DNA of 64,000 nucleotides. Source: Epiperipatus broadwayi (lineage: Eukaryota > Onychophora > Udeonychophora > Euonychophora > Peripatidae). The stretch is taken from the NCBI GenBank assembly GCA_028023455.1, contig JAQFVV010012511.1, positions 372,001 through 436,000 of the forward strand, in the 5' to 3' direction. Below are positions 49,181-61,611 of this stretch, piece by piece. Position numbers and translations under genes: made by a program. The notes below the pieces were generated by a model that was given only the letters and a program-made list of their open reading frames with translations, did no database searches and had not been told where the DNA came from. How positions within the stretch are numbered: position 1 is the stretch's first letter; each line of letters starts with the position of its first letter.

Positions 49181-49803
49181 ATTAGTAAGGGGGGTTTAAT
49201 TAAAGCCCGCCTATGTAGAGAAATGTATTTTTTTCAATGTTTGTTTTTTTTTATTCTTAAAACATTTTTTTAAACACTAAATTACTAAAATTTATTTTGG
49301 ATAATACTAATCATATTTAATCATATACTAACACACTTAAGTTATTTTATTTATTAAAAGAAAAAAAAATTCAAATAATAAGTTTTGAATTTTTTTTGAT
49401 ATGTTTATATATATATATATTTAAAATGTCTTATTTTTTTTAAGAATCCAAGATGGCCTTTTTGAAAGATTTGTACCTCGATAAGAAGTTTAAAATAAAT
49501 GTTAAATTAAAACATTTAGATATTACCAAAATCCTTTATTTTGGAATTTCTATTCATTAATTAATAGAGTTTCTACATCATTATCTAAATCAAAAAACTA
49601 CATAATCTAAATTAAAAAACTAACATAAAATTATACTGAAATCTATTGATCCTTACCGAGGTACAAACTTTCTAAATTTAGAACAAAAGTATGATTTCCT
49701 ATTGTTTCATAGGAGCTAAATAAAAATCACTTTAGGCAGCAGATAATTCAAATACCAATGTTCAGGTATAAATAGTGGTCCTTTTTTTTAATAAAAAAAA
49801 TAG

Positions 49804-49987
49804 AAGAGAAAGAAAGTTATAGAAAGTCTTTACGACAGTTGTAATGATGAGCTAGTAGTAAAAGGGAAGATCACCACCCATCCCTTCCTGAGACCTGAAA
49901 TCTCTGATTATGCTGCTGCCAGAATCTGCCTTCAAATGCCACCAGCCATCAACGTTCACCCGCAGAACTCATCCCGGGAGCACCAAG
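49804..49987 (+). CDS. Possible internal coding exon
   Basis: A 184-bp stretch open in one frame, lying between a T-run with AATAAAAAAAATAG (acceptor-like) and CAAG|GTAGTC (donor-like). It is visibly richer in G/C than either flank. It reads KGKITTHPFLRPEISDYAAA, later MPPAINVHPQNSSREHQ, a mixed composition unlike A/T-driven frames. It ends in phase 1. I do not recognise the protein and found no partner exon; the next feature downstream is the RTE insertion, which would then sit in an intron. Confidence 0.4.
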
Positions 49988-50220
49988 GTAGTCATTCAGA
50001 TTTTACAAAATTATCATTAGAGTATAAATGTAATTTCTTAAAGCTTAAAAAAATGTCAAAAATTAATGTTTATTAAGAATTTTTTTCAACTGACTCTTTT
50101 AACCTTTCTTTTAACTTATTTGTAATGTTTTTTTTTAAATAACTCAAGCTCACAACAATTTTTAATATTCATAATTATTGAATATGAAAATATTTATTTG
50201 TTTTGTATATTAATTAAAGT

Positions 50221-51258
50221 ATGAGATTTCACATTTCTTCAGTGATTAAAGCATTGGATCATCAAGGTATAGATCCAGGATACTGTCATATTTTAAAGAA
50301 TATTTATAAAAATGCAACAGCAACAATTAGATTACATAATGATACTGGAAAAATCAACATTGAGAAAGGTGTAAGACAAGGTGACTCCATATCTCCAAAA
50401 CTTTTTACAGCAGTGCTGCAAGAAGTATTTTGTGGATTAAAATGGGAAACTAAAGGAATGAAAGTAAATGGAGAGTATTTAAGTCATTTAGATTTTGCAG
50501 ATGATGTAGTTGTTTTTGCAAATAATGCTTCAGAGCTGCAGGAAATGTTGCAGGAGTTAGCAGATGAAAGTAGAAAAGTAGGACTAAAGATAAATGTTAA
50601 AAAGACTAAAGTAATGTTTAATCGATTTGCTCAAAGTATGAAAATAAAGATTGATTATGAAGAATTAGAAGAAGTTAACAGTTACAAATACCTTGGTCAG
50701 ATTATTAATACAGATGGAAACATAATGGAGGAAATTAATCATAGAATTAAACTTGGTTGGAGTGCTTTTGGTAGAAATAACTTGATACTAAAAGGAAATA
50801 TGCCTATGTGTTTGAAAAGAATGGTTTTTAACAAATGTGTTTTACCAGTTCTTACTTATGGATCTGAGACTTGGACACTTAATAGAAGAGCAATACAGAG
50901 ACTTCAGACCACTCAAAGGAGTATGGAGAGATGTATGTTGGGAGTAACAAGAAGAGATCGAAAACGCATTGTATGGGTAAGACAACAAACAGGTGTTACT
51001 GACTTTATTGAAAAAATTAAAAGATTGAAATGGAGTTGGGCTGGAAATATTGCTAGAAGAAATGATAATAGATGGACAATTGAAATTTTAAACTGGATTC
51101 CAAGAGATTGTAAAAGACCCAGAAAGAGACCACATGTGAGATGGATGGATGAAATAAGAAAATGTGCAGGGGTGTTATGGAAAAGAGGAGCTAAAGATCG
51201 GAGAAGATGGATTAAACTTGGAGAGACCTTTATCCTGCAGTGGATTGATAATGGTTGA
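50221..51258 (+). CDS. RTE-type reverse transcriptase, 5'-truncated
   Basis: A 345-residue open frame matching the second half of an RTE-clade non-LTR element, which copies its RNA into DNA at a nicked target. Visible in order: the RT core KGVRQGDSISPKLF (residues 49-62), the catalytic FADD at 92-95, KVGLKINVKKTK (119-130), and the C-terminal RWMDEI...LWKRGAKDRRRW segment typical of RTE proteins in invertebrates. The endonuclease and the first RT blocks are missing, because the copy begins about at KALDHQGID. No stop or shift interrupts the rest, so it is a fairly young insertion. The start codon is arbitrary. A (TGATGA) tail follows. Confidence 0.88.
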   Translation: MRFHISSVIKALDHQGIDPGYCHILKNIYKNATATIRLHNDTGKINIEKGVRQGDSISPKLFTAVLQEVFCGLKWETKGMKVNGEYLSHLDFADDVVVFANNASELQEMLQELADESRKVGLKINVKKTKVMFNRFAQSMKIKIDYEELEEVNSYKYLGQIINTDGNIMEEINHRIKLGWSAFGRNNLILKGNMPMCLKRMVFNKCVLPVLTYGSETWTLNRRAIQRLQTTQRSMERCMLGVTRRDRKRIVWVRQQTGVTDFIEKIKRLKWSWAGNIARRNDNRWTIEILNWIPRDCKRPRKRPHVRWMDEIRKCAGVLWKRGAKDRRRWIKLGETFILQWIDNG

Positions 51259-51275
51259 TGATGATGATGATGATA
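51255..51275 (+). repeat. (TGA)n tail of the RTE element
   Basis: TTGATGATGATGATGATGA follows the stop codon. Short tandem 3' tails of this kind are typical of RTE elements, which lack poly-A. Confidence 0.8.
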
Positions 51276-51299
51276 TTTCATGCTTTGATTTTTTTTTAT

Positions 51300-51455
51300 T
51301 TTGACAAACTTCACTCGCGAGGGTCCAAAGAGCGTAGTTTGCTAATAGAGCAAATTATGTTCACGAGGGAAAGGGAGTTTTAGCAAAGAATGAATTAATT
51401 TTAAAATAAAAATAAGTTGATCTATTTTTATTTTCGCAAGTGAAGTTATGTCAAA
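51300..51455. mobile_element. 156-bp MITE
   Basis: Inverted ends TTTGACAAACTTCACTCGCG and TTTGACATAACTTCACTTGC, differing by one indel and one base. Flanked by TAT on both sides (51,297-51,299 and 51,456-51,458). A 3-bp TWA-like duplication would fit PIF/Harbinger, but three A/T bases are weak evidence. Non-coding. Confidence 0.6.
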
Positions 51456-51459
51456 TATA

Positions 51460-53050
51460 TGTATCAAAATAAACTTCCCGTATTCTTTAAATAAATTTAT
51501 TATAGATTTCCCAGAGTGGGATTCTATTATTTTATATTTCTGTAATTTGAAACAAGAGTAATATGCTATGGATTTTGACCTAGTAACAGCGCCGCTGGAT
51601 AGCGTCAGTTAATTATCCTGCCTTTTTTTAAAGTTGGGTGGGAAGGGGGGATTTATTTGAGAAGTAAATTTCCTTATTCTTTATGTTTGGTTTTGGTTGG
51701 CTAAATATTTATAAAGTAGTTGGTTACTGCAGGTTGATCTCTATGCAGTACTAGATTATTTAAGGCATTTAATTATAATTAGTTCATATTTGATGATTAT
51801 AATATCTTGTGTTAATAAAGAATGCTCAGAGTAGGGTGGACAGACCTAAAACAGTCACTCATTTGGGGTTCAGTGTTGGCTCCCGGTTACGCATAGTCTG
51901 TGGGCCGGAAAGTGTGTTTGAGGTAGAGTTGGTTAATTAGCATGCTATCCATATAGGCGGACATGTTGACTCCATAATTCCTATCTCCTATCGGTATATG
52001 ACCCCGACAGGTGGATGTACCGATTTCCCTTTTGTTCTTCATTGGAATAGGCATGCAAGTGTCCGTAAACTGGCTCGTATGACCCTACCTACATTTCTTC
52101 TTTCATTTGCATTCGTATATTTATTAACCCGACTTTGTTTTGCTTCTCTTTTGCCTATCTAATATGTAAGCCATAGGGAAATGATTCTACTCAAGGATCT
52201 TCGGCCTGAGTAACTGATTCTTTTATTATCTCGTGATTAGTTAAAATCTTTTAATTTTAGCTAATTTACATTCTAGTTTTATAAGGTATGATTTTAGTTG
52301 AAAGTCCAACTAAAGCCGCATGTTTGCTTGACAATTAACTGATCCTTTTTTTTTTATAACAGCTTACAGTTTTAATCACTGTATAGTTTAAAGCTATTCC
52401 AGCAAGGTCCACTAACAAAATAAATTTTTTTTTTTTTTTAGATTTAAATTATTATTCATTAAAGAAAAGTAAAATAAATCATTTTCTTGTCTTGTGTCAT
52501 TAGAGTAAGATGACAAATCAGTCTTATTGTAATTGTTTTTGTGATATCTGTTTTAATATATAAAAAAAAAAATTTAATTTTTTTTTTTTTTATAAAGAAG
52601 AAATAAAATGTTTATTCTTTATATACATCATTTGGTCAAATATTTAGACACGCTGATGTATTATTACCTTGTACTAAATGTGTAGGCGGAGAATTTAGAA
52701 TCCATATTCATTTAATGTTAAAATCTTTTTTGTTTCTTTCTTAAATAAATGTAAACAAAATAAATTTGTGCCAACCAAATAATAAAACATAACCGCTAGT
52801 GTAAATCTGTCATACAGGATGCAGTCTCACATAAATGTATTATTTAATTATAAAATTAATGTAAAGAATGTTTTTTAAAGAGCTTGAGTTAAATGTAAAT
52901 GTAAAATAAGTAATGAGTTTAAAATATAGATAACTAAAACAAAACTTCCAGTGTTCTTCGCATTTTTTCATTTACTTTTATTTTAAGTAATCTTTGATTT
53001 TAAATATATATAAATCAATCACCCAACTTCTCATTAAAATATAATTAAAA
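51460..53050. other. Mixed sequence, no gene assigned
   Basis: 51,830-52,330 is less A/T-rich than its flanks and could be part of an LTR or an untranslated exon. No frame, inverted end or tRNA-like box stands out. The rest, to 53,050, is A/T-rich with long T and A runs. Confidence 0.4.
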
Positions 53051-53059
53051 ATTGAATCT

Positions 53060-54950
53060 CATGCTTGAAAGCTCGGCTTCCGGCACAGTGAAAGTAAAGA
53101 AGTTCGGTTATCGTCGAGAAAGGTTATTGATTAGATCTTTGACCTGGGGATATAGGTAAATAGGCAGAATCCATGATGTACCTGACATATATCTTGTACA
53201 TGGTCAGACTCAAGGTACTTTACCTGTATTCCGGGTCTTGTTGGATCGATATGTGTTTTTTGACCAGTACAATATTAAAAGCCAACGAGTTATTCCGATT
53301 CCAGAAGTCCCAATAGCAGGCCAAGCTGACCTTGCCATCCACTACCTGCAGGGATATGCCAAACCTTGTGGGATTGTTGTGACAAAAGGCCACTTACATT
53401 TGAACAATACTAGTTGTCCCTCTATAAAACATTCCAGAGTGAGGAACATCAGGATGTGATATATCATGCTATTCTTAGAGTCATATAGGTTGGGGGTCAA
53501 GGAGTAACAATTTTTCTTGAGGCAGTTGGCCTGACTTTAGTCATTGACCATATTTTCTTTTACAGGTACCCAATGATTCAGGTCATACAACAGAGCATGC
53601 CAACTCAGGTACAACAGTTGATGGTAGGGTGTAGGATATGTGCCATAGAAGAGATGGTGGGATTCCTGATGACCATAAATTTCACCTCTTTATCCAAGGA
53701 GTCACCAGAAAAAGTGCGCAAGATCCTCCTAAATGCTAGGCCATGATGGTCTACAACCAACAACCCTGGAGATCCTATAAGTCAAAACACCAGAGTCAAA
53801 CAAGAGTAAAGAAACCATATAAAGAGATAGGCAGTTGGGAAACTGCAGGGTCCCCATTAGATGTTCCTCTTACCGGAGTCCTGGCAAACCATTCAGAAAC
53901 AAAACAAACTATATCTACAATTATCGAAATGGATAAGCCTATACCTGGGGTCCAGATTGAACTGTGCCCAACTGTCAGCATTGAAGGGTGTACTCTGAGG
54001 ATATCTGCATTAGTGGACACCAGCAGCCAAATTTCCTTGATCTCAGAGGAATGATGGGCTCCACTGGAAGTACAGGTATCTACGTTACCAAAGTAACCAG
54101 TCAGTGCTATACAAATGATTTTGGCCAATGGCCAGATGACCAAGACTGAGTAATACCAGGTTTGGTTAATCTCAAGTGGGGTCCTTTTTTGGTTATGGCA
54201 GATTTAATCCAGAGGTTAGTCCTTGGCAATGATTTCATAAGAAAACATAGGTGCATCATTAATTATGACCAGAGTATGGTCGAATTATACCAAGAAACAT
54301 TCAAACTCGGTCTAACCGACCTCCAGGATACCAAGACCGTATGTTTGCCACCAGTTCTTGATATACAAGAGGAGGCTGAGGATGTCAGTGCAAAATTAGA
54401 ATGGCTCATGAAGAAGAGGAAAAAAATGAGACAGTTGCATGTTCCTTTAAGACAAGAAACAAGCTGAGAGGTCAAACCCGGAGGCTGAGCAATAGGTCTG
54501 ACAGGATGTACAATTGAGCTGTTCTATAGCTATGTCATTTATGTATCAGGTGAAGATGATCTTTTGTGATCTGAACTTAGTCCAGAATCGTATCAAGTGC
54601 AACTTGCTAACCAAAACCCACTCATAGATATGAGAGAATATAACTGAGTACATGTTAAACAAATTCCCTTCATTGGGAGCGAGTACACCCATAGTCTTGA
54701 AGTGTTCAAGGATTTCCCCTCATTATTGCTTGGGCCAGATGATGGAGAATATGAGTGGATGTCTGAAAAGGGGAGTGACCTCTTGGAGGGGGGTTTGATC
54801 CCAGTGGTAACCATTCTGCTGGGGAACCCTTTGTAAATTTTCCCCCAGATACCACTTAAAGATGAAGATCGTGAATCTGCTCCCCACCATAATTGTTGTA
54901 GAGTAGCCAATATAACTCACTACAGAGGTACTAACAGTAGCAACATATAT
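53060..54950 (+). pseudogene. LTR-retroelement relic with retropepsin
   Basis: Protein-like pieces follow in order on the plus strand but in different frames: LVHGQTQGTLPVFRVL and AGQADLAIHYLQGYAKP (53,190-53,360), then VGGQGVTIFLEAVGLTLVID (about 53,490-53,550). The protease part reads LRISALVDTSSQISLIS (about 53,994-54,044), where DTSS stands in the place of the retropepsin active site DT/SG. About 200 bp later comes LVLGNDFIRKHRCIINYD, the second conserved block (family form ILGxDFL). Around 54,590-54,900 pieces such as VQLANQNPLIDMREYN are readable. Stops and shifts make it inactive. No reverse transcriptase is seen. Ty3/gypsy is the likely class. Confidence 0.6.
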
Positions 54951-54959
54951 TTATTAGGA

Positions 54960-55610
54960 TATTAAGTTTATAAATATTATTTCTTATAATATTATATAGG
55001 TGGATATATTGATCCTAAGGCAAGACTAATGATGTTCAGCAACTTTAAAAAAGGAATAGCCAAGCAAGGTAAAAAATTGTAATTCTTTTTCTTCATTATC
55101 AATCTTGTTTTAGTCATGATACTATTCAGGAATGTTCCTTAACCTTAAGGAAAATCTTTTTTTTGATTGATTTTTTTTTTGTAAGTTTGGGGATATAAAA
55201 CAGTATATTCCTTCTCTCATAACTGTTTCACCTATTTTTCCCCACAGCTCCATCTGTGCCAGATTTAAACCCTCTGAGTACATGTATATAAGCACCAACA
55301 TGGCTATATTGTATCATCATGCATATATACGTAGACAAATGACTGTGATGACAATTTATATATATTGCAGTGTGTATATTTATTTTAAAATCACATATTT
55401 TGTTATACATTTTGTTTTATTAAAAAAGATTTCATTTTAAAAATTTGCACGTGGACTCCACATGACAATGTTATATGTAGGGGGAATATTGTTAAAAGCT
55501 AGAACAATTCTCAATTTTAACTTTAAAAAAATCATAAACAAAATCCGTTTGACAAAGTAATTTAAGTTGTTTCTAAACAAAATCCATTTGACAAAGTAAT
55601 TTAAGTTGTT
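54960..55610. other. AT-rich sequence without a visible gene
   Basis: A 43-bp tandem duplication (CATTTGACAAAGTAATTTAA) lies at about 55,535-55,618, next to the start of repeat copy B. Otherwise nothing supported. Confidence 0.5.
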
Positions 55611-55614
55611 TCTA

Positions 55615-56922
55615 AACAATAGTATTTTTTTTACAAAAGTGTACAATTTTAGTAAACAATATTGCCAACTGAAGCTATTAAAGTTATTAGGAATTTAAAA
55701 GGTCAAGTTTAAAGAAAAATATTCTATTTTAAAAAATGACAGGAAAGATTAAAACATATTGAGTTATAGAATTTCAAAAATGTCCTAAGTGATTCTCAAG
55801 AAGTAAATAGTCTTGTTGATAACAAGGTGGTCTAATCCTTGAATTGTATAAATAGGCCCAATTTCTTGCTGCAAAGGGTTCATTCTATAATTTTTTGTGA
55901 AGCGTTGTCTACCAAAATTCACATCAGTGTTAGCCTAAAATGTCTGGTTAGGCAAACAGATTTGGTGTCTCTCGACGGAAGATGGCAAACTTTATTCATC
56001 CCTATATGCCTGATGGCATGATCATCACCACAGAGAGAGTAAACCTAGTAGCCTACCACATGAAGAAGACATCTTACGCCAAGCCATCGATCCTGAGAAT
56101 GCCATTGCGCCACCAACTGATGTGCCTGCACTACAAGCTACCACCAAGAAGAATGGTAATATTCTTTTCAAAGATTGCAGAGTTCTATAACTTAATCTTT
56201 AATTTGTAATATTAAGCTAGCTTATTTACTGTAATGAATGTTCAATATTATCTCTAAAACTGTTGAATAAAGTGTTATAGACTAAAACTATGTTAAACTT
56301 GCCTGAGTTCCTCTGTATAATATAAAATAATTTATCAGACTTATTACTTAAAATCTGTTAAATTAAATCATTTATAAATTAATCTTATAAACTTGCCTGA
56401 ATTCACCTTTATAAAGTAAAAGACTATTTTTTTATCATCTAGAAATAACTGCTATCAGTTATATCTTAAATTTCTCAAAACTGTGGTCATGCCTAGATTT
56501 ATTTAATTAGTTTGTTTAAATTTATTATATATGTTGTAATATGCCCATCTTTCGAAACAGCGAATAATAATTGTTAACTAACTTTCAACAGAGATAATTA
56601 AAATCTCCACCTTAAATATTTTAAATAATGCTACTTGACATATTAAGTCACTGTTTCAAAATAATACATTAATAGATAATAACTGATTGCTACACACTCA
56701 TTATTATCATGATTTTATATATGTTATTTTATATAATATAAATTGTATTATATTTTGTGAGGGTTTGCTTAGTCAATTATTATAATTTATGACTTTTGAT
56801 ATCTGTTAGTTAGAAGTGATATGTTAACTAGAGATGACATTAAACTAATTTCTTAATGTTTATTAATGCCCATCAAATATACGTTCCCTCCTTAATTGTG
56901 ATTATATATATATTGTACCCTT
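55615..56922 (+). repeat. 1.2-kb repeat with TATA box, copy B
   Basis: Partner of 38,925-40,166 with the same order: TATAAATA at 55,847, the small reading frame start at 55,982, then ATTGCAGAGTTCTATAA, and a right edge ATATATATATTGTAC. Small indels break the small frame after about 20 codons. The sequence after the right edge is unrelated to that following copy A. Confidence 0.65.
55847..55854 (+). promoter_or_regulatory. TATA box of repeat copy B
   Basis: TATAAATA in the same context as in copy A (GAATTGTATAAATAGGCCCA). Confidence 0.6.
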
Positions 56923-56924
56923 TT

Positions 56925-57800
56925 GCTTAGGTAAGGATGAATCGTTTAGATCAATTTACTAGAAAATTTTAAATTTCAAAATTAATTAAGGGTATGATGT
57001 ATATAATGTGTTGTGGATCTTTTGAAAATCTAATTAGAGCAAATAAAAATAATTGCTGTATAATATTGTGTTAGTATTTTAAAAAAAAGTTAACTAAAGA
57101 TAAATTGTAATATTGTATGGTTGGGAAAACTGACCATAATAAATACTGCATTAATAAGTCTTGTAAATAAATGATTAAAGTAAATTTTAAAAGTAATAAT
57201 TTAAAGTTAAATAAATAGACTATTTAATAATAATAATTATATTTAATAATTCTACTTAATAAATCATTTAATTTAAAATGATAATATGGGAGACAAGTGC
57301 ATATTCGATTTTATAATTATTTCACTATTTTAAATTTTGCTATAATATTATTAAATATGTAATATTTTGTAAATTAAATTATTTGTTTTATTTTCAGTTA
57401 AATTATGAGCGTTTCATTTATCTTTGTAGATCACGTGATGTGTAAATATTCACACATAAGCTTGCGGAGTTTTTCTAATAAAGTTGAAACTGTTTTAAAA
57501 TTCTAATATAAAAATTAAAAATAGTATATTTGTTTATCCTACAATAAATGATATTAACTGTTATAAATATTAAGTTGGGTTTTAAAAATGAATGTAATAA
57601 GTAAAAGTAGATTTTTATTTTGTTTTAAAAATAAATATGTTTAAAAGAAGGTTAAAAGTAATAATAAATATAATAATCTGATTTTTAAGTTATTTTAAAG
57701 TGTTTTGTAGGTGTAAATATAATATGAAAATTAACTAAGAATTAAATAATATAATAAATAATAAATATTTAGTAAATTATTATTTATTTTAATTTTAAGG
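56925..57800. other. AT-rich sequence without a visible gene
   Basis: Very A/T-rich, with no frame or boundary that I can support. Confidence 0.5.
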
Positions 57801-57846
57801 CAGCATTGTTGATCAGGGTGTAATAAATTAAGCATTGTTTAAGTAA

Positions 57847-57905
57847 CCAATCAGGGAAGTAAATTGCTTAGGTATAAAAGAGCTGCACAAGTTTTGCAGA
57901 TTACT
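57847..57905 (+). promoter_or_regulatory. Promoter-like CCAAT and TATA pair
   Basis: CCAATCAGG at 57,847, TATAAAAG at 57,873-57,880 and an initiator-like CAGATTACT about 25 bases further on. This is a complete, well-spaced core promoter, in A/T-rich DNA with a GC-richer patch (AGCTGCACAAGTTTTGCAG). Downstream I see no convincing exon, only a 70-codon frame at 58,894. It may serve a gene whose first exon is non-coding, or an LTR. Confidence 0.4.
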
Positions 57906-57999
57906 ACTGCTACTACTACTATTGAGATTATTAGGACTCCAAATTCTATCAGAGGAGTAAGCTATATTTAACAACTTAATCTCTAGTAATTTATAGTTT

Positions 58000-60900
58000 T
58001 AAAAATTAGGAGTAATAGTAATAGTCAATTTTACTTATTTTAAAGTTTGTAAAGAAAGTGTAGTCATTTATTATTATAAGATCATGTAATGCAGAGATGT
58101 GTGGCTAAAAACTAAGTAATTCCTTACTGACCAATTTATTTAAGCTAAATTAACGTCGCATTAAACATGAATAAACCATTACTAAATTTTAAGTTATGTG
58201 AAAAATATTGGAATAATGATTTTTCCACTAGGCACGTAATTTTGCCTATTGTAATTAATGATTTTTATTTATTATGGAGATTAACAAGTTAGACATCACG
58301 AAGATTTTTAAAAAAAGTTTGCCAGAGATGGAAAATACAAAAAGTCTGAAAATATTTTTATTCCGAGAGCTTACTTTAAATAAGATAATGAATTTTAAAA
58401 AGAAACTTTTAACGTGAACAAAGATTTAGAAATATTTCTTTCTGAAGAGATATTTAGCACTTAATTTTAAAATGATTTTTTTTAAAAAGATATAAAAATT
58501 AAGATTGTTAGAAAATGCTTTATATCATATTGAAAGGAAATCTTTAAAATAAATTAATTAATGTATGCTGGACATACAAAAGTTTTGAAAATTAATTATG
58601 AAAGTATAAAAAAAAATACATCGTAACTATCGGGGAATGCTGAATCTTATCAGTATATCAGAGAACTTGAACATCGGGAAATATGGATAAAAATTACAAA
58701 ACTTTGAAAATTATTTTAGTGTAAAATATCAAAAGTGCTTTTAATACTATATTTACGGAGCAATGGAATTTATGAATTATTTAAAAACTTTTAGAAGCAA
58801 AGCAATGGTTATTTCAGTTAATCCGGATTTTATAAAACTAACTTACCGTATTTTAATTTGGAACATTGTGCTATAACGTGAAATCATCAGAGCATGCGTG
58901 GTCTTGACATCAAAAGGAGGCTCAACAGTAAAGGAGTAAAAAGAACATTTTTTCATAATGACTTTGACCAAAGGAGTTGTGTAAATATGAGTTTAAATTA
59001 TATTTTACTAAAAAAAATCATATTAATGCTTATTCACAGTATAGAAATGGGGAAGGAACATAAAAACATTAAATTATTTACTAACCTAGTAATTAAATTC
59101 TTATAAAAAAATCTTTAATAATTTTTTTTTTTAAAAAAACTTAATATTATTTTTTTAAAGTATGATAATGTGGAATAAATGATAATATGTAATGTTTTAT
59201 TTAGTTTGTGATCAAGAAACATCAATTAAGTAATCACCAGTGGAGACATATTATTTATGGTAACAATTGTAAAAATATTGATAATTTTATAATGTATTTT
59301 ATTTTATTTTTTTTGTGTGGATGTATGAAAAACATGATACAGACACACAGCTTATAATTTATTTATTCATTTTAAAAATATGCATACTTTTGTTTATATT
59401 ATAAGTATATTTTAATATAAGAGAAATATAAGTATATGATTCTATTATAACTGAACTTAGTGTTTATTTTAAGTGAGTAAGGTATTAAAATGATATACTG
59501 ATACTGATTGTTTATATTTTTTGGGTTTAAGAGTTATTAAAGAATGAAGTAATTTTTTCTTATTGAGCAGTTAGATTGTTATTTATACATGAATTTATTT
59601 ATTGTATAGAAATGTCGGAAGGAATTTAGCGATGTAGAGTGATAGATCTCTAATGATAATAGCTTGGTAGTAAGTTAAATGAAACGGGTAATATTTATGT
59701 AGGATTTAATTATATTGAAATAAGGGTAGTTAATAATAATGATTATGCAAGTATAGATAACTTAGCCCTATAGCTTGTATATGTTCATAGAGCTGAATAA
59801 ATAGCCTGGAGGTTATTAGACAAAGAAGTCATACCTCATTTATTATACACTGTTACCATGATGGTTATTTGATAGCGGTACTATTGAATTAAAACTCTAA
59901 TTTATTCCATATACTTACCTGTTTATTTACTATCAAAATTTTTCGGATTGCAATTTAAAATATGAAATAATGACTAAGTTTGAATTGTGGAATCGTTATT
60001 GAAGATAAGATAGGTTATATTATTTTTAAGTAAAGATAGAAATAAATGCAAAGAGTACAAGAATATAGTTTGTCAGTAAAGAATCATAAAACTTTTCATA
60101 TTTGGAATTAATTGTTGTTTGTTACAAATGAATAAATAATAATTAAAGTGGGTTTATAAAGATATTGTTTAATTATTAAGTTTTAAAAAGACTTAATTAT
60201 GATGCATATTTTTACAAGTAAAGGGATAAAACTAAATCGTGTTTTTGAAGAATATAAGTAATCATAAGTTTTGTACAAGTTATTCTATAATAACAATACA
60301 TCAGTACATACATTTTATTTAATCATTAAAATTAATGATTAGTAAGTAGTCTAGGTTAATTGTTATGCTATTAATTAAAGTTATTCACATTATTAATAAG
60401 TTAGGAATAACTATATGGAATAGTAAAATTATTTTAAAAAGAACTAAATAACAATAATAAATGCATATTGAACTAATAATTTATATTATACTTTTAAAAC
60501 TTGCTGATTTAATCAAACTTAATAGAGATGTAATAGAGATACTGTGATAATATTTTTAAATAGATATTTTTTTTTTATAAAACAATGTTCTGTAATCCAT
60601 GTTTTATTTTACTTAATCTATTTTTTTTTTTGAAAGTACATAAATGAGAGTAAACAAAGTTCATGAATGTTATAAATAATGTACATATTTTAATGTTGAA
60701 TTTGTTAAGTTTGTTTATAAATCTTGGTGTTGACTCAATTTCTTCACATCACAATTACATAATCACAGATAATTTGAATTAAGATATAATATTTGCACAA
60801 CATAAATAAAATTATTATTTAAGAGTTATATTTTATTGATATGATTTCCTTAAGAAAATTCATTTATTATAGTAGTATTATGGTCATAGAATAACCATAA

Positions 60901-61600
60901 AATATTTACAAAGAATTATAGCATTATTTTGGTTACCACATATTCTCAGATTATAAAATCATACCACATATTTATTTAAGATGCCATATAGATAATAAAA
61001 GATTACATTATATTATTATTATTTATTATACATGATTAATATTACAATAAGAAAAGAAATAAGATTAAAATATACATTGAAGACTATTATTATTTAATTA
61101 TTATTAGTATTAGTCAGATGTAGTTAGGAATGATATTAAATCCCTTATCGTGCTTCATTACAATGATTATAATTGCCTAGAATTATTTTAAAAGAACCTG
61201 AGATTATTTGAGCTAGATTATTTAGATAAATATATGTGGATTATTTTATTGAGATAATTTTAATTAAGTAAGTAATTATTGAAGACGTAGGAGTGCTATA
61301 AATTATTGTTTGAGATAATAGGAGGGAATAGTATTCTTATGCCATTGAGGTAGTATCTTATGGGATATTGGCTCAATGTTTTCATCTTGCCACTTGTAAA
61401 CTTACTTCATAGTCTCATGATTTTTATTAGATACTTATTTATTTAATTTAGGAAACAGAATTATATTATTATTTATTAGTTAAATCTAGTTTAATGATTT
61501 ATAGTATTAAAGAATATATTATTATTGATTGGATGCATTTTAAGTGAACATAATTATTTATTTGAGCTAAACCAATTTGGTATTATTATGTATTTTCCGA
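58000..61600. other. AT-rich sequence without a supported gene
   Basis: The frame at 58,894-59,106 starts MRGLDIKRRLNSKGVKR and is basic, but has no splice sites, motif or neighbour that supports it. The remainder is extremely A/T-rich. Confidence 0.45.
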
Positions 61601-61611
61601 AATGTGAGGGT

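Noticed and set aside
50913-51314. 133-codon minus-strand frame with a histidine run
   Set aside because: Complement of the RTE reverse transcriptase; the histidines are the reversed (TGA)n tail.
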